From Heliopora coerulea (lineage: Eukaryota; Cnidaria; Anthozoa; Scleralcyonacea; Helioporidae): a DNA stretch of 64,000 bases. This document shows, in pieces, positions 45,401 to 57,325 of this stretch. Under the pieces are notes generated by a model. That model was not told the origin of the DNA, did not search any database, and saw only the letters and a list, made by a program, of their open reading frames with translations. Every line of letters begins with the position of its first letter. Within the stretch, counting starts at the first letter, position 1. A program made the position numbers and the translations under genes. Location: contig JASJOG010000053.1 of NCBI GenBank assembly GCA_030142905.1, forward strand, positions 310,001 through 374,000. The letters are read 5' to 3'.

Positions 45401-48400
45401 TCCTCAAATATCCGCTGTACACATAGCCTTATGATTCCACATCGCCTAGCCGCCAATCATACTGCCTAATTTAACAGGGAGCGCCACTAGGAAGAATGCA
45501 GATATAAAAGTGATATGGAAATTGGGTTTTCTGACTGACCTGTACCGATCAATGGCTGTTTTGTGTTTCAATATACGGTCTATCACATTTTCCAATTCCC
45601 GATAAGATGAAGGCGCCGCAGTTTCGCTGTACGTGTACAACTGGACTGGAAGGTGACAGAATGGCTGCCAACAAAAGAGATTTGGTCCCATCATCCAGTC
45701 CCCGTTGTAGTAATGTTCGTCGTACGGCACTCCAAAATTATGTCGAAGAAAGTGTTTCAGCTGGAAATGATAACAGAAAATAAACGTGAACTGAAAACCA
45801 GAGCGACGAATAGTAAAATTAAAACCATCTCAATTAAATTTTCCCCTGCGGGATGAGACTTGTATTACTTACTCTGGCCAACGTCAGACTATTTTACTCG
45901 TGAAAGGAAAAGTTTCCGCCGGGAAAGTATTATAACTATCTTAATTAACTTTTTCCCGGTGCGACAAGAATTGCATAAATTCACTCTGGCTAACGCCAGA
46001 CGATTTTACTCGTCAAAGTAAGAGCTCTCGCGGGGAAATGTGTTAATTAAGGCGTGTTTATATATAACCCGTATCCCATGGCTGACACGTTCCCCTTTGA
46101 TACTTCCTTGTTTCTCTATTATATTTACCTGTTCCAAAGCCTTCAACTCTCTGGGTTTTAACTTATCAATGTCAACGATCTTGCGATTTAATTCACTCAG
46201 AAGGGAAAGAGATTTGTCTGTTTTTTCTTTTAGTTTCAACGGGTGAGTCTCATATGGCAGGTATCTACAAACGGAAAAAGGGATGTCCTTTTGTGAAATG
46301 GTATAGATTCTAGAGACTTAAGACGTTGACTCTCCTACTGCTATTTTCTACATGTTAGAAGCAATTCACAAAAAAGCCTGATGGAAAGTCTCACTTGTAA
46401 GGTGAGGTTTTACTTGCTGAATTTTTGATGGCTTAGACGCATAAATTTAATTTAAGTTACATCAAAAAAAATGTGAGAAATGGAACTCATTCACGGCTAA
46501 GACCTTGTTTTTGTTTGTTAGTTGCTTTTGTTTCGTTTTGTTTTGTTTTTTGTTATTTATTTGTTTGTTTTTTTCAGTGAATAAGACCTTAATATTGGGC
46601 ACTAAAGCGCTAGTTTTCTTGTAGTTGGAAGGAGACGAAAAACTATCTTTACGACTTTTTTTTTTTCATTTGTAAAAAATTTGTATCAACGTTTTTTCTG
46701 TCTACATCACAACCCTTTAATGGATTTTGCACCAATGCATTTACTGTGAAGTAATCCATATTTCTTCATATTCTCTCCTTAAGCCGTTTCGACACTACGG
46801 AGTTGTGAATTACTTTACATCGTGTGTTTTTTTCAAAGATTATCTAATATAACCTTTCACGTCCTTTACACCATGCACTGGATTCCACCAGAAATGAAAA
46901 GCTGATGAATTATATTATTCACAAATAGTGAAATAAATCATAACTAATATAACTTAACACAAATATGTATATGTTAATTTTCTAGTTTGGTTCATAGCTT
47001 CGTAGTACTAGTTTCAATATGAATTATGCGCGTAATACGTCTTGTTATTCAATGGTGATATTAATGTATATATATATATATATATATACACAGCTATTCT
47101 GAAAAACGCGCAGTGTGGTGTTGGCTCTCTGAACGAACTAAACATCTGATTTTGTTACCCGAAGAGAATGTGCATGAATAGTTCAAAAATATCTCAATGT
47201 TTGTAACATCTATCATTTTTATATCTGATTGGCGTATTCCAAGGAGATATACAGCAAACGTTATAGAATGACACGTTATAGAATGTCAAGCTGGAAAATG
47301 TCTTCCTTCACAGCAGAAACATATCTTATTATCAAAGGTCGAATTTTGTGTCCGGACCAACACTGCCAAATGAAATTTCTCAAGCTTATTCCTAATTTGT
47401 CAATGTGAACACCTACTTTGGAATCGCCTGTAGTACTAAGAATATATACAATATATAACATGATAACGCAGAATCCATGCAGCCGTCAAATTCCTCGATT
47501 TTATAACTCCATTTATTAATACATTGCAACTGTGTGACGTTCTTTAGACCTCGAAGTGATGAACATGTGGATGGGGAAGGTTGATTACAGGTTAAGTTTT
47601 GAAGCCTGTTTGGCAGGTTGTAATAAACAAGGAATTGTATAACCATCAAAACTTCAGATTATATTCCAAAAGTCAAACATGGCAAACGTTGACTTATGCT
47701 CCCGGCAAATGCTGGATGTCAGATTTAACAGAAAGGCAAAAGCAAATCTTTAAGCAACCCAGTTCACTCCGTGAACTGGGTTGCTTAAAGATATGTTTTT
47801 CAAAACGCTTGCCCCCGTATTTGACGGTGCCTTAATTTAAAAAAATTGCATTATAATAACGGCGACATGTACTATAGACGTTGGCTGTACATGAGGCCAC
47901 CTAAAGAATAGATAAACGAATGAATGATGCAACTTTAATCTCGTCATGCAAAATATCTTGTTATCAGTAAATGAGAGCGATTAAATTTTAATTAAATTAA
48001 CCAGCAATGTGTCCAATAACGATTACAAGACTTTACTGAATGTCAGGCATGATGGACGATCATCAAACGATTACAGGTTGTAAGACAAAGAGAGCCTTTC
48101 TCGCACGTGTCCACCCAGCCAAATGGTTAAAGCGTGATACCGGTGTAATCAGAAGGCTATGAATTCAGTTTCCCTCGTGCATTGCAGAGATAATACGAGG
48201 ATTTGCGAGCGACTGTAATCGTCCTTGCCAATCAGTTGAACGTATCTTTAATAAACAAAAAATGCTCAACTACGTTTGCCTAGGCCTCGACAAATGTGAA
48301 AATTGTGTCCCCTTGAAAAACAAACAATCCAAAAAACAAGGTATTTTTGATCCAGCTAGTGAACTACTGACAGAGTTAATTATCTTCTATAACTCGAAAA

Positions 48401-51400
48401 ATTTCATTCGCGTTTGTCCACGCAATCATGTGCTTTGTAGCTGACGCAAAATCCTCGAGAACATGATACTTTGTGTGATCATAAAAAGGTTTAAATTATG
48501 GGATTTCCGGTTATGTTTCCTTGCAATGTTAAGAGAGATGAATGATCGTCAACCCTATACTCAGAAAAACGATTTCTGAGCCCCAGACGGGGATCGATCC
48601 CGCAACCTTCTGATGACCAGTGAGACACTCTAACCATTGAGCTACCAAGACTCAGATGGTGAGCTAAGGTGCAAGTTAAACATAAAACTGCATCAATCAT
48701 TGCTAATATATAGTGGCTTCCGCTAAGGTCGCACATATATATCGAACTTGCACCTTAGCTCACCGTCTGAGTCTTGGTAGCTCAATGATTAGAGTGTCTC
48801 ACCGTTCATCAGAAGGTTGCGGGTTTGATCCCTGTCTGGGGGTCAGAAATCGTTTTTCTGAGTATAGGGCTTGACGATCATTCATCTATCTTAAGATATA
48901 TCCAAGCTCTCGCGTTTCTATAACATAAGTTTCCATGCAATGCTTATCGCAGAGTTCACACTTCCAGCGGGCGGACTTTTCGACGGACGTCTCCTTGCTG
49001 ACGTAAGTCTGACGGACGTCTCCTTGCTGACGTCTCCTTGATGACGTAAATGCAACAGAATTCGCCTTAAAATTATGCCTATTTACAGTGGATGGTTCAT
49101 GAGGACATCAATGATTAGCGCGAAAAACGGTGAACGCAAAACACCAAATCTCTGCACTTTGCTATGACTGATTTATCATTTCTTTTACTTTGTTCCCTCT
49201 GTTTCATAACGCCCAAGAGGTTTTTGGAACACATGGCGTGTCCTGGGCATCATCGTTGTTTTGTAGTCAGTAAAATTATGAAGATGCTGGCCTACCGTTG
49301 TGTAAACCACAATTCCATACCCAAGCTAATGATGATTTACCAGCGAATTGGAAGTTTGCTAAGTACTTTGTGATCTATGGCAAGTCGTTTTACGCTTTTA
49401 GCTCGACGTTTGGATCGAAATTGGCTCAGTATTCTCTGATCAATTCTAAACAATTTAGCTTGGTTGTGGGTTTTTTTCAATAATTGTCATGGTATTGTTT
49501 GGGGTTGAAGTCCATGTTAGTATATGCGCTCTCAAGCTTTTAAAATTGAATGCGCGACTTTCTTTTAGGCAACCTCCTGGTCAGGGAAGGCCTCTGGAAA
49601 CGAAGTTGTTTCCGCGATCATAAGGTTTAAGTTACAGTTTCGATTCACGTCAATGGCTCAGCGAGAAAACAATTTCTGACTTAACGGGCTTAACTCCAGC
49701 GAAGTTACATCCATGGACGTGGGGCAGGATTTCATCAAAAGAAGAGTAAAAGTGCCTGCCAAACGTAGTTGCTTTAACGTGAGACGAACCAAATAATTTC
49801 AACTAAATTAACTTTCACGAAGTTCGGAAGATGTTATTTTTACATTATAGAACGACTAAAAGCAATAATACTGAGTGTTGCTCGTTTATGACGAATTTAT
49901 CATGTGGACTATCATGTGAGAAAATACAAGACGGAAAAATGTCGCTTTGGTCCCACCTTGCCGACACAATGCTAATATTCACACCAACTTGCGAAGTTCT
50001 CCTTCAGGCTCTTGGGCAGGAATGCCTCTTTGGTGGGAGGGGTGTTTGATGTTGAAGGTCGACTAGCTGAAATCGTGCGAGATGTCATAAATGCTCGGTA
50101 GGCCGCATGAAAAAGGATCTGGGGCTGACTCAAATGTACCCACTTACTCTAAATATCCCTTGGGCGTAGGAATAAACTTCTGTTGGCAGCTTTTTTCAAA
50201 GCGAGTTTTAAGCACGAAGGGTAGAAGTTGTCCGTATAATCATACTCAACCACCACAGGATAGTTAAGGAAGAAGGCTAGTAGCCGTACGTTAACCATTT
50301 GTTAATTGTTTCCTTCGATCACGCTCCTTTTAGTTTCTGCCGGAGTTTTATTGTATTCCAGTTTTGGCTATTGTAACTTTCTATTTGCAGTTATATGAAT
50401 AATTTAGTTGGTATTGAATTAAAATTTCAAGTTCGTCATAGATATCATAGGGGGAATTTTAAGTCCAATGCGTGCCCTTTGCTGGACCACTGTTCCTACT
50501 ACTTTAGCTTCAAAAACCATGTTACTTTCATTTTCGCCTATGAATGGACGCCTGGTGTAACCTGTTAAAAGAGAACATCTCGAAATCTTTACGTGATTTG
50601 TTGAGTTGCTTTTTAGTGTCATGCCACTTGAAGTTGACGTAAGCAAACACAATTCCGTAACAGCTGCGAATTTTTATCGATGACCAACCAAGTAGAAATA
50701 TGTTATTCACAGTGCAAGGAACTTTGGAAGGAGTTCTTCAAAACGACGTGTTATGTCGAGTGATCACTGTGCAGGAACAATCTCACCTTATCGTAGATTG
50801 TGACGTTCCCCTGAAACGATATCTAACCAATTCTGGGCGTGTTGACCTTCGTTATGTTTATAATCAAACGGAAATTGTGCTTAATGTGCTTTGAGGCTTT
50901 TCTTAACAGCACCCATGCAGAGTCAACACTTATACTTATAACAATTTATGTGGTCTTATATTCTGGGGATCACCTGTCGATGAGATTTGTGTTTAGTGTT
51001 TTGTGACAGCCACATAAATTCTATCACCGGTCGCGACGCTAACATGTTTTAAGGATATTGTGCTCACAACGAAGCACGTGTACCACCATGTACTTTATGG
51101 TGTAATGTTTCCCTTAAGGGTATTACTTCTGATTGAACAGATAAAACCTGCTAAATAGGGAATTGATATATTAATCAGTTAAAGAGAAGTTATGCATAAG
51201 ATAAGCTTGGGAGTTTTTATGTGGAAAAGGTGAAGTCAGAGTGTATTAAAAAGTATTTGTAGTGGGTTTGTAATACAAAGTGTTACAAACAATGGATGAG
51301 AAAATATATGTCGTGAGCTAAACATTGAACAAGCTGGTCTTTAGCGATCGTTAATGAAATCCGCTGTAAAAGATCGAGCTTTTGTGGGTTGCAATTGCAA

Positions 51401-52170
51401 GAATTTTCTGTGGATAAAGCTACGTGCTGTCGACATGTAACGAAGAAATTTCAAAAAGTGAGACCAACTCGGCTTGGCCAAGCTAAGTGACAATTTAACT
51501 GCGCATAAAATACAAATATCAAACAATTCGTCATACGTGCAAACACCCTGAATACAAAGAAAGATAGAATCTCATCAAAAACCTCGTTATCTATCATTAA
51601 GAATATTATGAATGACAAGAAGGTGAAACTTTCGCTGGCAACTTTGATTACGAACTTTTTTTTAGGTCTAGTAGATTAATAGTAAAAAAAAAATCCCGTA
51701 AGTTATATCCCATAGCAAGCATACAAATGACAACATGAACCATTTTTCTCCGTGTCATACCTTTCTTTCACATTTTTAATCAGTTCATCGTCCGTAAGGT
51801 CTGGTTCCCAGGCAAGAGAATTCGGATGCAACTGGTAATAAACTGTCTTGACTTTGGTAAGGAATTCTGGCAGCTTGATTCTTTCTGCTTCGGTGGAAAA
51901 CGCGCACATTGACTCGACATTAAGGCAACTTGTTTTGGATTCTTCTCGACTTGTGCGCGACATAAACATTCCACCAAGTATGCAAAGAAGTATACCAAGC
52001 ACCAGAAAACTTCCCGCAATCAGGTAAACCTTGAGGTAGCTTCGCTTTCTCGCCCTCATGAGTTCCTCTAACGGCTTCGCATTCATGAATGGTAGAGTCA
52101 CCTCGTTGGCTTGGGAGCCGTTCAACATCCTTTTCTCTTCTACTGCACTACCCCTTTGGTTCGATCTCAT
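39454..52170 (-). CDS. DUF885-family membrane-anchored putative hydrolase, ten exons
   Basis: Exons, in transcript order: 52170-51761, 46264-46129, 45760-45540, 44905-44649, 44037-43751, 43300-43024, 42767-42555, 41423-41245, 40624-40566, 39850-39454. All introns are GT..AG, all phases join, and the total is 2,436 nt (811 residues plus stop). Residues 1-46 are basic and cytosolic-like, 47-70 form one transmembrane helix, and the rest is a DUF885 domain. Positive charge before the helix predicts type II topology, with the domain outside the cell or in the lumen. Family hallmarks: HETRPGHH (589-596), which looks like a zinc-peptidase HExxPGH site, and SEGWALYSE (627-635), whose E628 is a candidate third ligand. 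Substrate unknown. Several introns hold transposon debris, including intron 1 (5.5 kb). Confidence 0.93.
41245..41423 (-). CDS. DUF885 gene exon 8: EGWALY motif
   Basis: Encodes LREHFHSHCGGLMTW and AFSEGWALYSE, the second conserved block of the family, then YGMLKWQ leading into the 59-nt exon 9 (LWRALRLIIDTGLHHRGMK). Confidence 0.9.
41755..41820 (+). repeat. 11-bp tandem repeat, about 6 copies
   Basis: Near-perfect copies of 'gcagtgaacat' in intron 7 of the DUF885 gene. Identity between units suggests recent expansion. Confidence 0.95.
41949..42158 (+). pseudogene. Non-LTR retroelement ORF2 C-terminal fragment
   Basis: Seventy codons with KLFNDVLHDPEHK, LLP, PRYNLRSSGQF and RFQRTFIPSSIKIID before a stop. 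This is the usual end of animal non-LTR reverse transcriptase proteins. It lies antisense in intron 7 of the DUF885 gene, 5'-truncated. Confidence 0.7.
42555..42767 (-). CDS. DUF885 gene exon 7: HExxPGHH motif
   Basis: Follows acceptor 'ctttcattgctag' and ends at donor gtacag. It carries FEE (555-557) and VVAHETRPGHHSQ (586-598), the most conserved part of the family. All proposed metal-binding histidines are intact. Confidence 0.9.
44227..44560 (+). repeat. Compound (GTAT)n/(GCAT)n microsatellite
   Basis: About 330 bp of tetranucleotide repeats with interruptions (gcat, gtag, atat variants) in intron 4 of the DUF885 gene, about 90 bases from exon 4. Gives long spurious frames on both strands. 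Confidence 0.97.
45855..46025 (+). repeat. Two tandem copies of the 'cgccagacgattttactcg' repeat
   Basis: Units near 45873 and 45985 each read roughly 'actctggcYaacgYcagac', then 'attttactcgt', then 'gaaag' and a 'gcgggga/gccggga' block, about 110 bp apart. They lie in intron 2 of the DUF885 gene. Related single units are at 5085, 56330, 57160, 57270 and 63290 (+) and at 52760, 60440, 60860 and 60990 (-). Confidence 0.75.
47746..47792. repeat. Perfect 22-bp hairpin with 3-nt loop
   Basis: Arms 47746-47767 and 47771-47792 are exact reverse complements (core 'aagcaacccagttcac') around tcc. Weaker pairing continues outside ('ggcaaaag' near 47736 with 'cgcttgcc' near 47806). It lies in intron 1 of the DUF885 gene. 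Confidence 0.9.
48105..48200 (+). repeat. Possible tRNA-like SINE fragment
   Basis: 'cagccaaatggttaaagcg' resembles a tRNA A box, and 'ctatgaattcagtttcc', about 40 bases later, weakly resembles a B box. Spacing fits a tRNA-derived SINE; the B box is poor. Confidence 0.3.
48529..48894. mobile_element. Inverted pair of tRNA-derived SINEs
   Basis: Arms 48529-48677 (-) and 48745-48894 (+) are about 150 bp each with few differences, separated by 67 bp. Each arm has a tRNA-like head with A box (tggtagctcaatggttagag) and B box (ggtttgatcc or ggatcgatcc) and a shared tail with 'cagaaatcgtttttctgagt'. A transcript through both would fold into a long hairpin. It lies in intron 1 of the DUF885 gene. 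Confidence 0.85.
48970..49045 (+). repeat. Short tandem duplication
   Basis: 'gacggacgtctccttgctga' occurs twice about 37 bases apart, with a third partial 'cgtctccttgatgacg'. Likely replication slippage. Confidence 0.85.
51761..52170 (-). CDS. DUF885 gene exon 1: cytosolic tail, TM helix, stalk
   Basis: Encodes residues 1-136 plus two bases. ARKRSYLK precedes the hydrophobic stretch 47-70, followed by a stalk with two cysteines (CLNVESMC) and the start of the DUF885 domain. The ATG at 52170 is the first in frame. The donor is gtatga. Confidence 0.88.
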
Positions 52171-54510
52171 TTCGTTGAGGAGTCGGAGTTCTTGAGTGTT
52201 GCAATGGCTGTCAGTTCTACGTTATGAACTTATCCATGCATACGCACAGCAATATTTATACCATCTGTGGTTTTCTTGAAACGAATACGACACCACGAAT
52301 TGCCCTTTACCTCCCGATGAATATCTTTGTTATCTGTGATACATTCCGACTGACATAATTCCATGCATGTTGAGGGATTTTTGAATAACGACCGAATTCT
52401 TATCGGAAAAGGAACAACGATTGTGTAGGAAGTATTACGTGTCGGTCTTTGAAGGTGTTTTGCTTCCAGCCTCAAGTGAGAAAATAAACGTTTTAAAAAG
52501 TCGAGGTCACACGGTCGGGAGCGTGTGCGTTGGCTGCCAGTTTCCGCATTGCACCTTTATCTTCAGTTTTCTCTGAAGACAACGAATGTTCGTGTGAGAA
52601 TTAACACGTCAAACCTGGGGAAGAGTATTTCCGCCGATTCAGACACAGATGTGTAGGGAAAATGAGGCGCCGCTGAAATTTCTTAACCAATTTCAAAATG
52701 TCTAAATACAGGATTTAACACTGCGGTTGCTTGATCTAGCTTTTAACCCTTTCCTGTCCCGAAATGTCTCCCCTAGGCAACGAAGATCGTCTGGCTTTAA
52801 CCAGAGTTAAGTGACAGAGTGCTCTAATTTATACGGAAGGTGTTTAAACAAATCGGTATTCAAGCTCGAGATTTGTGAAGTGTTTATGTTGACGAGTGCT
52901 ATTTCATAATCACATAAACTAGTTGAAACAACCCGTTACCGGAAAACAAAAGGAATTTTTGAGACAGTTTTGAGACAAGTTTAGATTCCCAGTTTTAATT
53001 TGCACAAAATTTCGACAGCTTTCGAACTAATTTTCTGTTAAACGAGTGTTCAAATATGCGAGGAATAAATGCCTACGTTCAATCCACGTTCGACTCCATT
53101 TTCTCTCAAAGTACTAGCACACCCGAGAAGCTACGATGCATAACCAGGAGACTGGACAATTCTCAATAACCAGAGGCCGAAACCATTTTGTGTAAGAGAC
53201 TAAACTGACTGCAACTTTTAAGCGAGTGGCTGCCAAGCATGCAATCGTGCAGCCTTAACGCAGACGTACTTTTCTTAAAGTCCAGTCTTACGTGATTATT
53301 CGAGAGTTGTTGTGCTTGATAATACTAGAAGAATCAGGTAAAGGTCGAGAGTCGTTGGTTACCGACCGCAGCTCCATACAAACTTCTCGAAGATCTATAA
53401 AAAGAAAGCTCTGGCTTGTCAGGTTTCGGGCACTTTTTCGTACATAAATCTCCGCTCTCGAGTGAACCATTCTTTCTGCCGTTAAAAACTAGAGAAGTTG
53501 CTTCATTACTGACCCAGATACCATGTAAGAAGTTTATGAAAGGCAAGCTTTCATATATCGCAATTCATCGGTACTACTCGGAATTCATGTTTTGCGATCG
53601 ATTAGGAGGGATTCCGACATCTGAAAACCGCTCCCAATATATTACAATCGTGTGCCATATTTCACCCTAATTGGTCGGAATTGATCGGAATTCATCCCAA
53701 GGAAACTAAAAATTTTGTTTCTTCCCATAAATACGATATATTAAAACCAGAAATAAGATGAAATCTGACGCGAGGTTTTTGAAGTCGGAAGCCATCCTGA
53801 CTGATCGCAAAAACATGAATTCCGACGAATACTGATGAATTGCGCTCAAGAAATTTTGAATCGATACGCAGTTTATCCAATTTAGGTGGTTAATTTCTCT
53901 GTGTTTGGTAAGATGAGTATCGCACACAACGTAAAAAATGATCGGAAGTCAAAATAGCTCAGTTTTGTCCTAAACCTCCCATATTTCTGTTTGATTTATA
54001 TCATTAACTTGACTAAATTGCCTCAACACGACAAGATCAAGGGCTCACAACCCTCTCTTTCCTTCCTCAACCACCTACTTTCACCTCATTTGCGACTGGA
54101 ATCTTTGAACAATCGTTTGTCCGAACACGCCATTAAGACTTACAACCAAAAATCGAAATTCATATTTGGGAACAACAACTGAATTACACGCTTAAGGTCG
54201 GGATATTGAAATTTTCTGGGCTGAAACAATCTTCCGTTCCACACAAGGAAAACAGGCCATGTTTTACTCCACCTTTCCTTGTCAATATACATTAGGGTGT
54301 AACAACTGCATGAATACACTTGCGGAAGAATTCACTTATCATTAACAATGGCTGACCAACGCTTCTGAAGTACGTGTACATTTGCAACATGAGAAACTTT
54401 TTTTAGAGCAGGTTCCTCAGAGTAAATTTTTGAAAAATATTTGTACAAAAGGTTAACTTTTTCCCTCTTTTAGGAGGACGAATAATGTGTCAAAAAGAGC
54501 GATTTGTTAC
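52171..54510. other. No gene supported
   Basis: 5' flank of the DUF885 gene. An 81-codon minus frame at 52230-52475 is cysteine-bearing but has no family I recognise. A copy of the 'gtctggctttaaccagag' repeat lies at about 52745-52815 (-). Confidence 0.4.
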
Positions 54511-54678
54511 CTTGATAAAGCGACGGCGCCTCTGACGTTAAGTGCAAACAGCCGAATACCAGGCGCTCCATTGATGTAGGTGTGATTACTCACTTCTTGT
54601 CTCTTCCGAACTCGTCTGGTTCCACCTTCAATGCTGATTGTCAGGAAATCAAAATATTTTGTGTAACCACATGCTTTC
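54511..54678 (-). CDS. Isolated exon resembling an ILEI/FAM3 domain
   Basis: 168 nt between acceptor 'gatgttcgcacag' and donor gtaaca, phase 2 at both ends. It encodes CGYTKYFDFLTISIEGGTRR and then HTYINGAPGIRLFALNVRGA with VALSR. The 'NG.PGIR.F.LN.RG.V' pattern is like the start of ILEI/FAM3 (PANDER-like) domains, where an F-D-T segment would follow in the next exon. I could not find the neighbouring exons downstream, so this may be part of a larger minus-strand gene, or a relic. The domain call is tentative. Confidence 0.45.
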
Positions 54679-57149
54679 CTGTGCGAACATCAGGGAAAAG
54701 GAAGTTGACAATTTAGCAATACTATACTAGATGGATAGGTAAATGTTTTTGGTGTTCAATTTTTCAAGTTCAGTTCACGCGAAGTCACTTAGGCCATTAG
54801 TTTTTTTGAAGATAGAGTAGACATTCTCTGACCAGAAATAAATTTATTCGAGTTTCAGCTGTCAATCTGCAGTCTCAAACGGAGGAAGAAAACATCTACT
54901 GTCATTATATACAAGCCTGACCAAGAGTCTTCTATTTTTCGTTAGTTGTCTTCAGTTAAAATATGGTGTATGGGAGCTTTGGAAAACAAGGATAATATTG
55001 ACGCTTGATTAGAACAGTGAATTTTATAATTTAAAGTCAATTAATGTTGTAATGAAGTCCAAATGTATTTTTTCAACATCTACACAGCCGATCTTTTGAT
55101 ACAGATCTTGCTCAAGCAAAGAGAAACGGTGACGGTGTTAAGGCTGTTTTGATGAAGGCGTTTGATAAGTGTTGAAGATTTTATCATTTAAAGAAACCAT
55201 CGATCATTGACGTTGTAACAAAGGCTGCGTTTAATTTTTCAACATTGGCTTCGAAGCTTCTAAATTTTCAAAATAGAAGCAGTTGAGGAAAAGAAATTAA
55301 TAGAGTGAAGGGGTAAAGGTTATTTTTCTGGTAATCGTAACTTCGTTGTAAACAAACACCAATACTTCACGGTGACAGACCCAAACGCCGACAAGTCGCA
55401 AACCGTTCCGTGTGCTACCGTCCTGTTCACGAAAACAATGCAGGGAGATCGAAGTTGTGTTATCTTTATAATGCGATAATGTGATTATGATGGATTTACG
55501 ATTTTACGAAAGTAATCTTAAGAGAACTGTCTGGTGTTTTAGCATTCGAACAAAGTAAAAATCATTGAATTCCAAAAAGTAGGCTATTTTTTTAACACAT
55601 TCAAGATCAGACGTTTCCAGGCCACGTGCAATCATTGAGTTCTCTTTAAGGGTAACTATCTGATGTTGCCTTTCCAACAACTGATGTCCACTTCTTAAGC
55701 ACATCAGTTATTCATGACATAAACGGAACGGAAATTAGTACCTAGACGTACTTTAGAAACGTGATAGTAATAATTACTATAAACTTTCGACAACTTCAAA
55801 CCAAACTTTGTCTGAAAATACAGATCCGATTGAGAAATTATATCACAGACCCGTGAGTGGTGTTTGATCTGATTCCCAGAAACCACGAAGTGGACTAAAA
55901 ATCTCGACTATGGCGTCAATTTTCAAAAGACTTCTTGGTGTTTGGTGATCAGATTAAATACTCTTTCTCGTCTTAGATATGTTTTACTTAAAAATGGAAA
56001 AATACAGCCGGGAAGATTGTGCATAGAACGTTCGGAGCTTCACTGATGAAGATACAAGAGAGGAGTGACGAATCGTTGGATTGTGAATTACTTTGACTTT
56101 GTACACGTTCATGAATTTTAGCCAAAGATTGCATTAGACATATCAGAGAAGATTCATATCACCCCTGATGACGATATTGGACGGAAATGTCGTGACGTTG
56201 GGTCTTCAACTGTAATTTTTTTGAGTTGCTTCCAAACATTATAAGCTAATGTTTGTTCACTATGCAGACGATGTAGGATTATTTATACTTTGTATCCTAA
56301 CCCCTTCTATCACTCCATTGCGGAGTGGCAGTTCCGGATTCAGTCTGGTTAACACCAGATGATTTTGTTGGGCATAGCGAGGCTTCCGGGAATAAAAAGG
56401 TATAAACAACCCTTTATCTTTGTTTTAGATGGAAACATCAATTCAAAGATTAAAGAACTTCAGTTATTTAAATGTGCACGTCATTACTACTCCGTAGTTG
56501 GATCAAATTACGTTCGTCATTGTTTTTATTTTAAAAACAAATGTTTTAAGTAACGTCGTTGTTTTTAGTTGCTTGAAAGGACATTGATTTAATTAAAATA
56601 GATAGCACTTGCGTTTGTGCAAAAACGTTGACTTGTTTTTAACCAATATTACTCGAACGGGAGAAATGTCATTAATCGTGACATTTACAGATTAAAAATC
56701 TCGATTTTTAAAAAGCTGAGGAGAAAGAAAACGAAGAAAAGCTCAGAACAATATCGTGTCGAGACCACGACGTCGGGAGTGTTAAAACTTGAACCAGTTG
56801 GATGTCTAGAATACCTCGCCTTTTCATAGTTACTAAAATTGATAAAAGCGTTTAGTTAGGGTGAAACTAAACATTACTGATGAACGCCCACCATCCCAAC
56901 AAAAATTACTTTAGAAATGTTTAGAAAAGTAGGGTCAAAGGTTTAGATGGTTGGCAATCTAGGGACATGGTAGTGATTTGTTATATGTCAAAAATATCTT
57001 TAAAATCCAGTCTGCTGCTATCATGAAATCGTGCAGCTTGTCCTTTAAGGACTCAATTATTCTGAAGACTGAAGCGAGAGGTAGCGCTGCGAAAGCTGTG
57101 GCAAGATTAATTTTTTTCAGTCCTGTACTTCAGCTTGGTCTTTCCTTAA

Positions 57150-57325
57150 TTTAAATTGGCTACGATCAGACGATTTTATTCTCTAAAGAGAAATTTCTAG
57201 ACAGGAAAGAGTTTGACTTGCCTCAATTTTTTAACGTTCGGATCGGGTTTGTCTTTCCTTATTTCACTTTGGTTAACGCCAGATGATTTTACGCGCCAAA
57301 AGGAGATTTCTTGGCAGGCAACAGC
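57150..57325 (+). repeat. Two units of the 'cagacgattttactcg' repeat
   Basis: Near 57163 ('gatcagacgattttattctc') and 57270 ('taacgccagatgattttacg'), each followed by a 'gagatttc..ggcagg' block. Spacing of about 110 bp matches the pair at 45855-46025. Confidence 0.65.

Noticed and set aside
52230..52475. 81-codon minus frame with cysteines just upstream of the DUF885 start
   Set aside because: Could be imagined as a PAN-like module, but the cysteine spacing does not fit and no splice partners were found.
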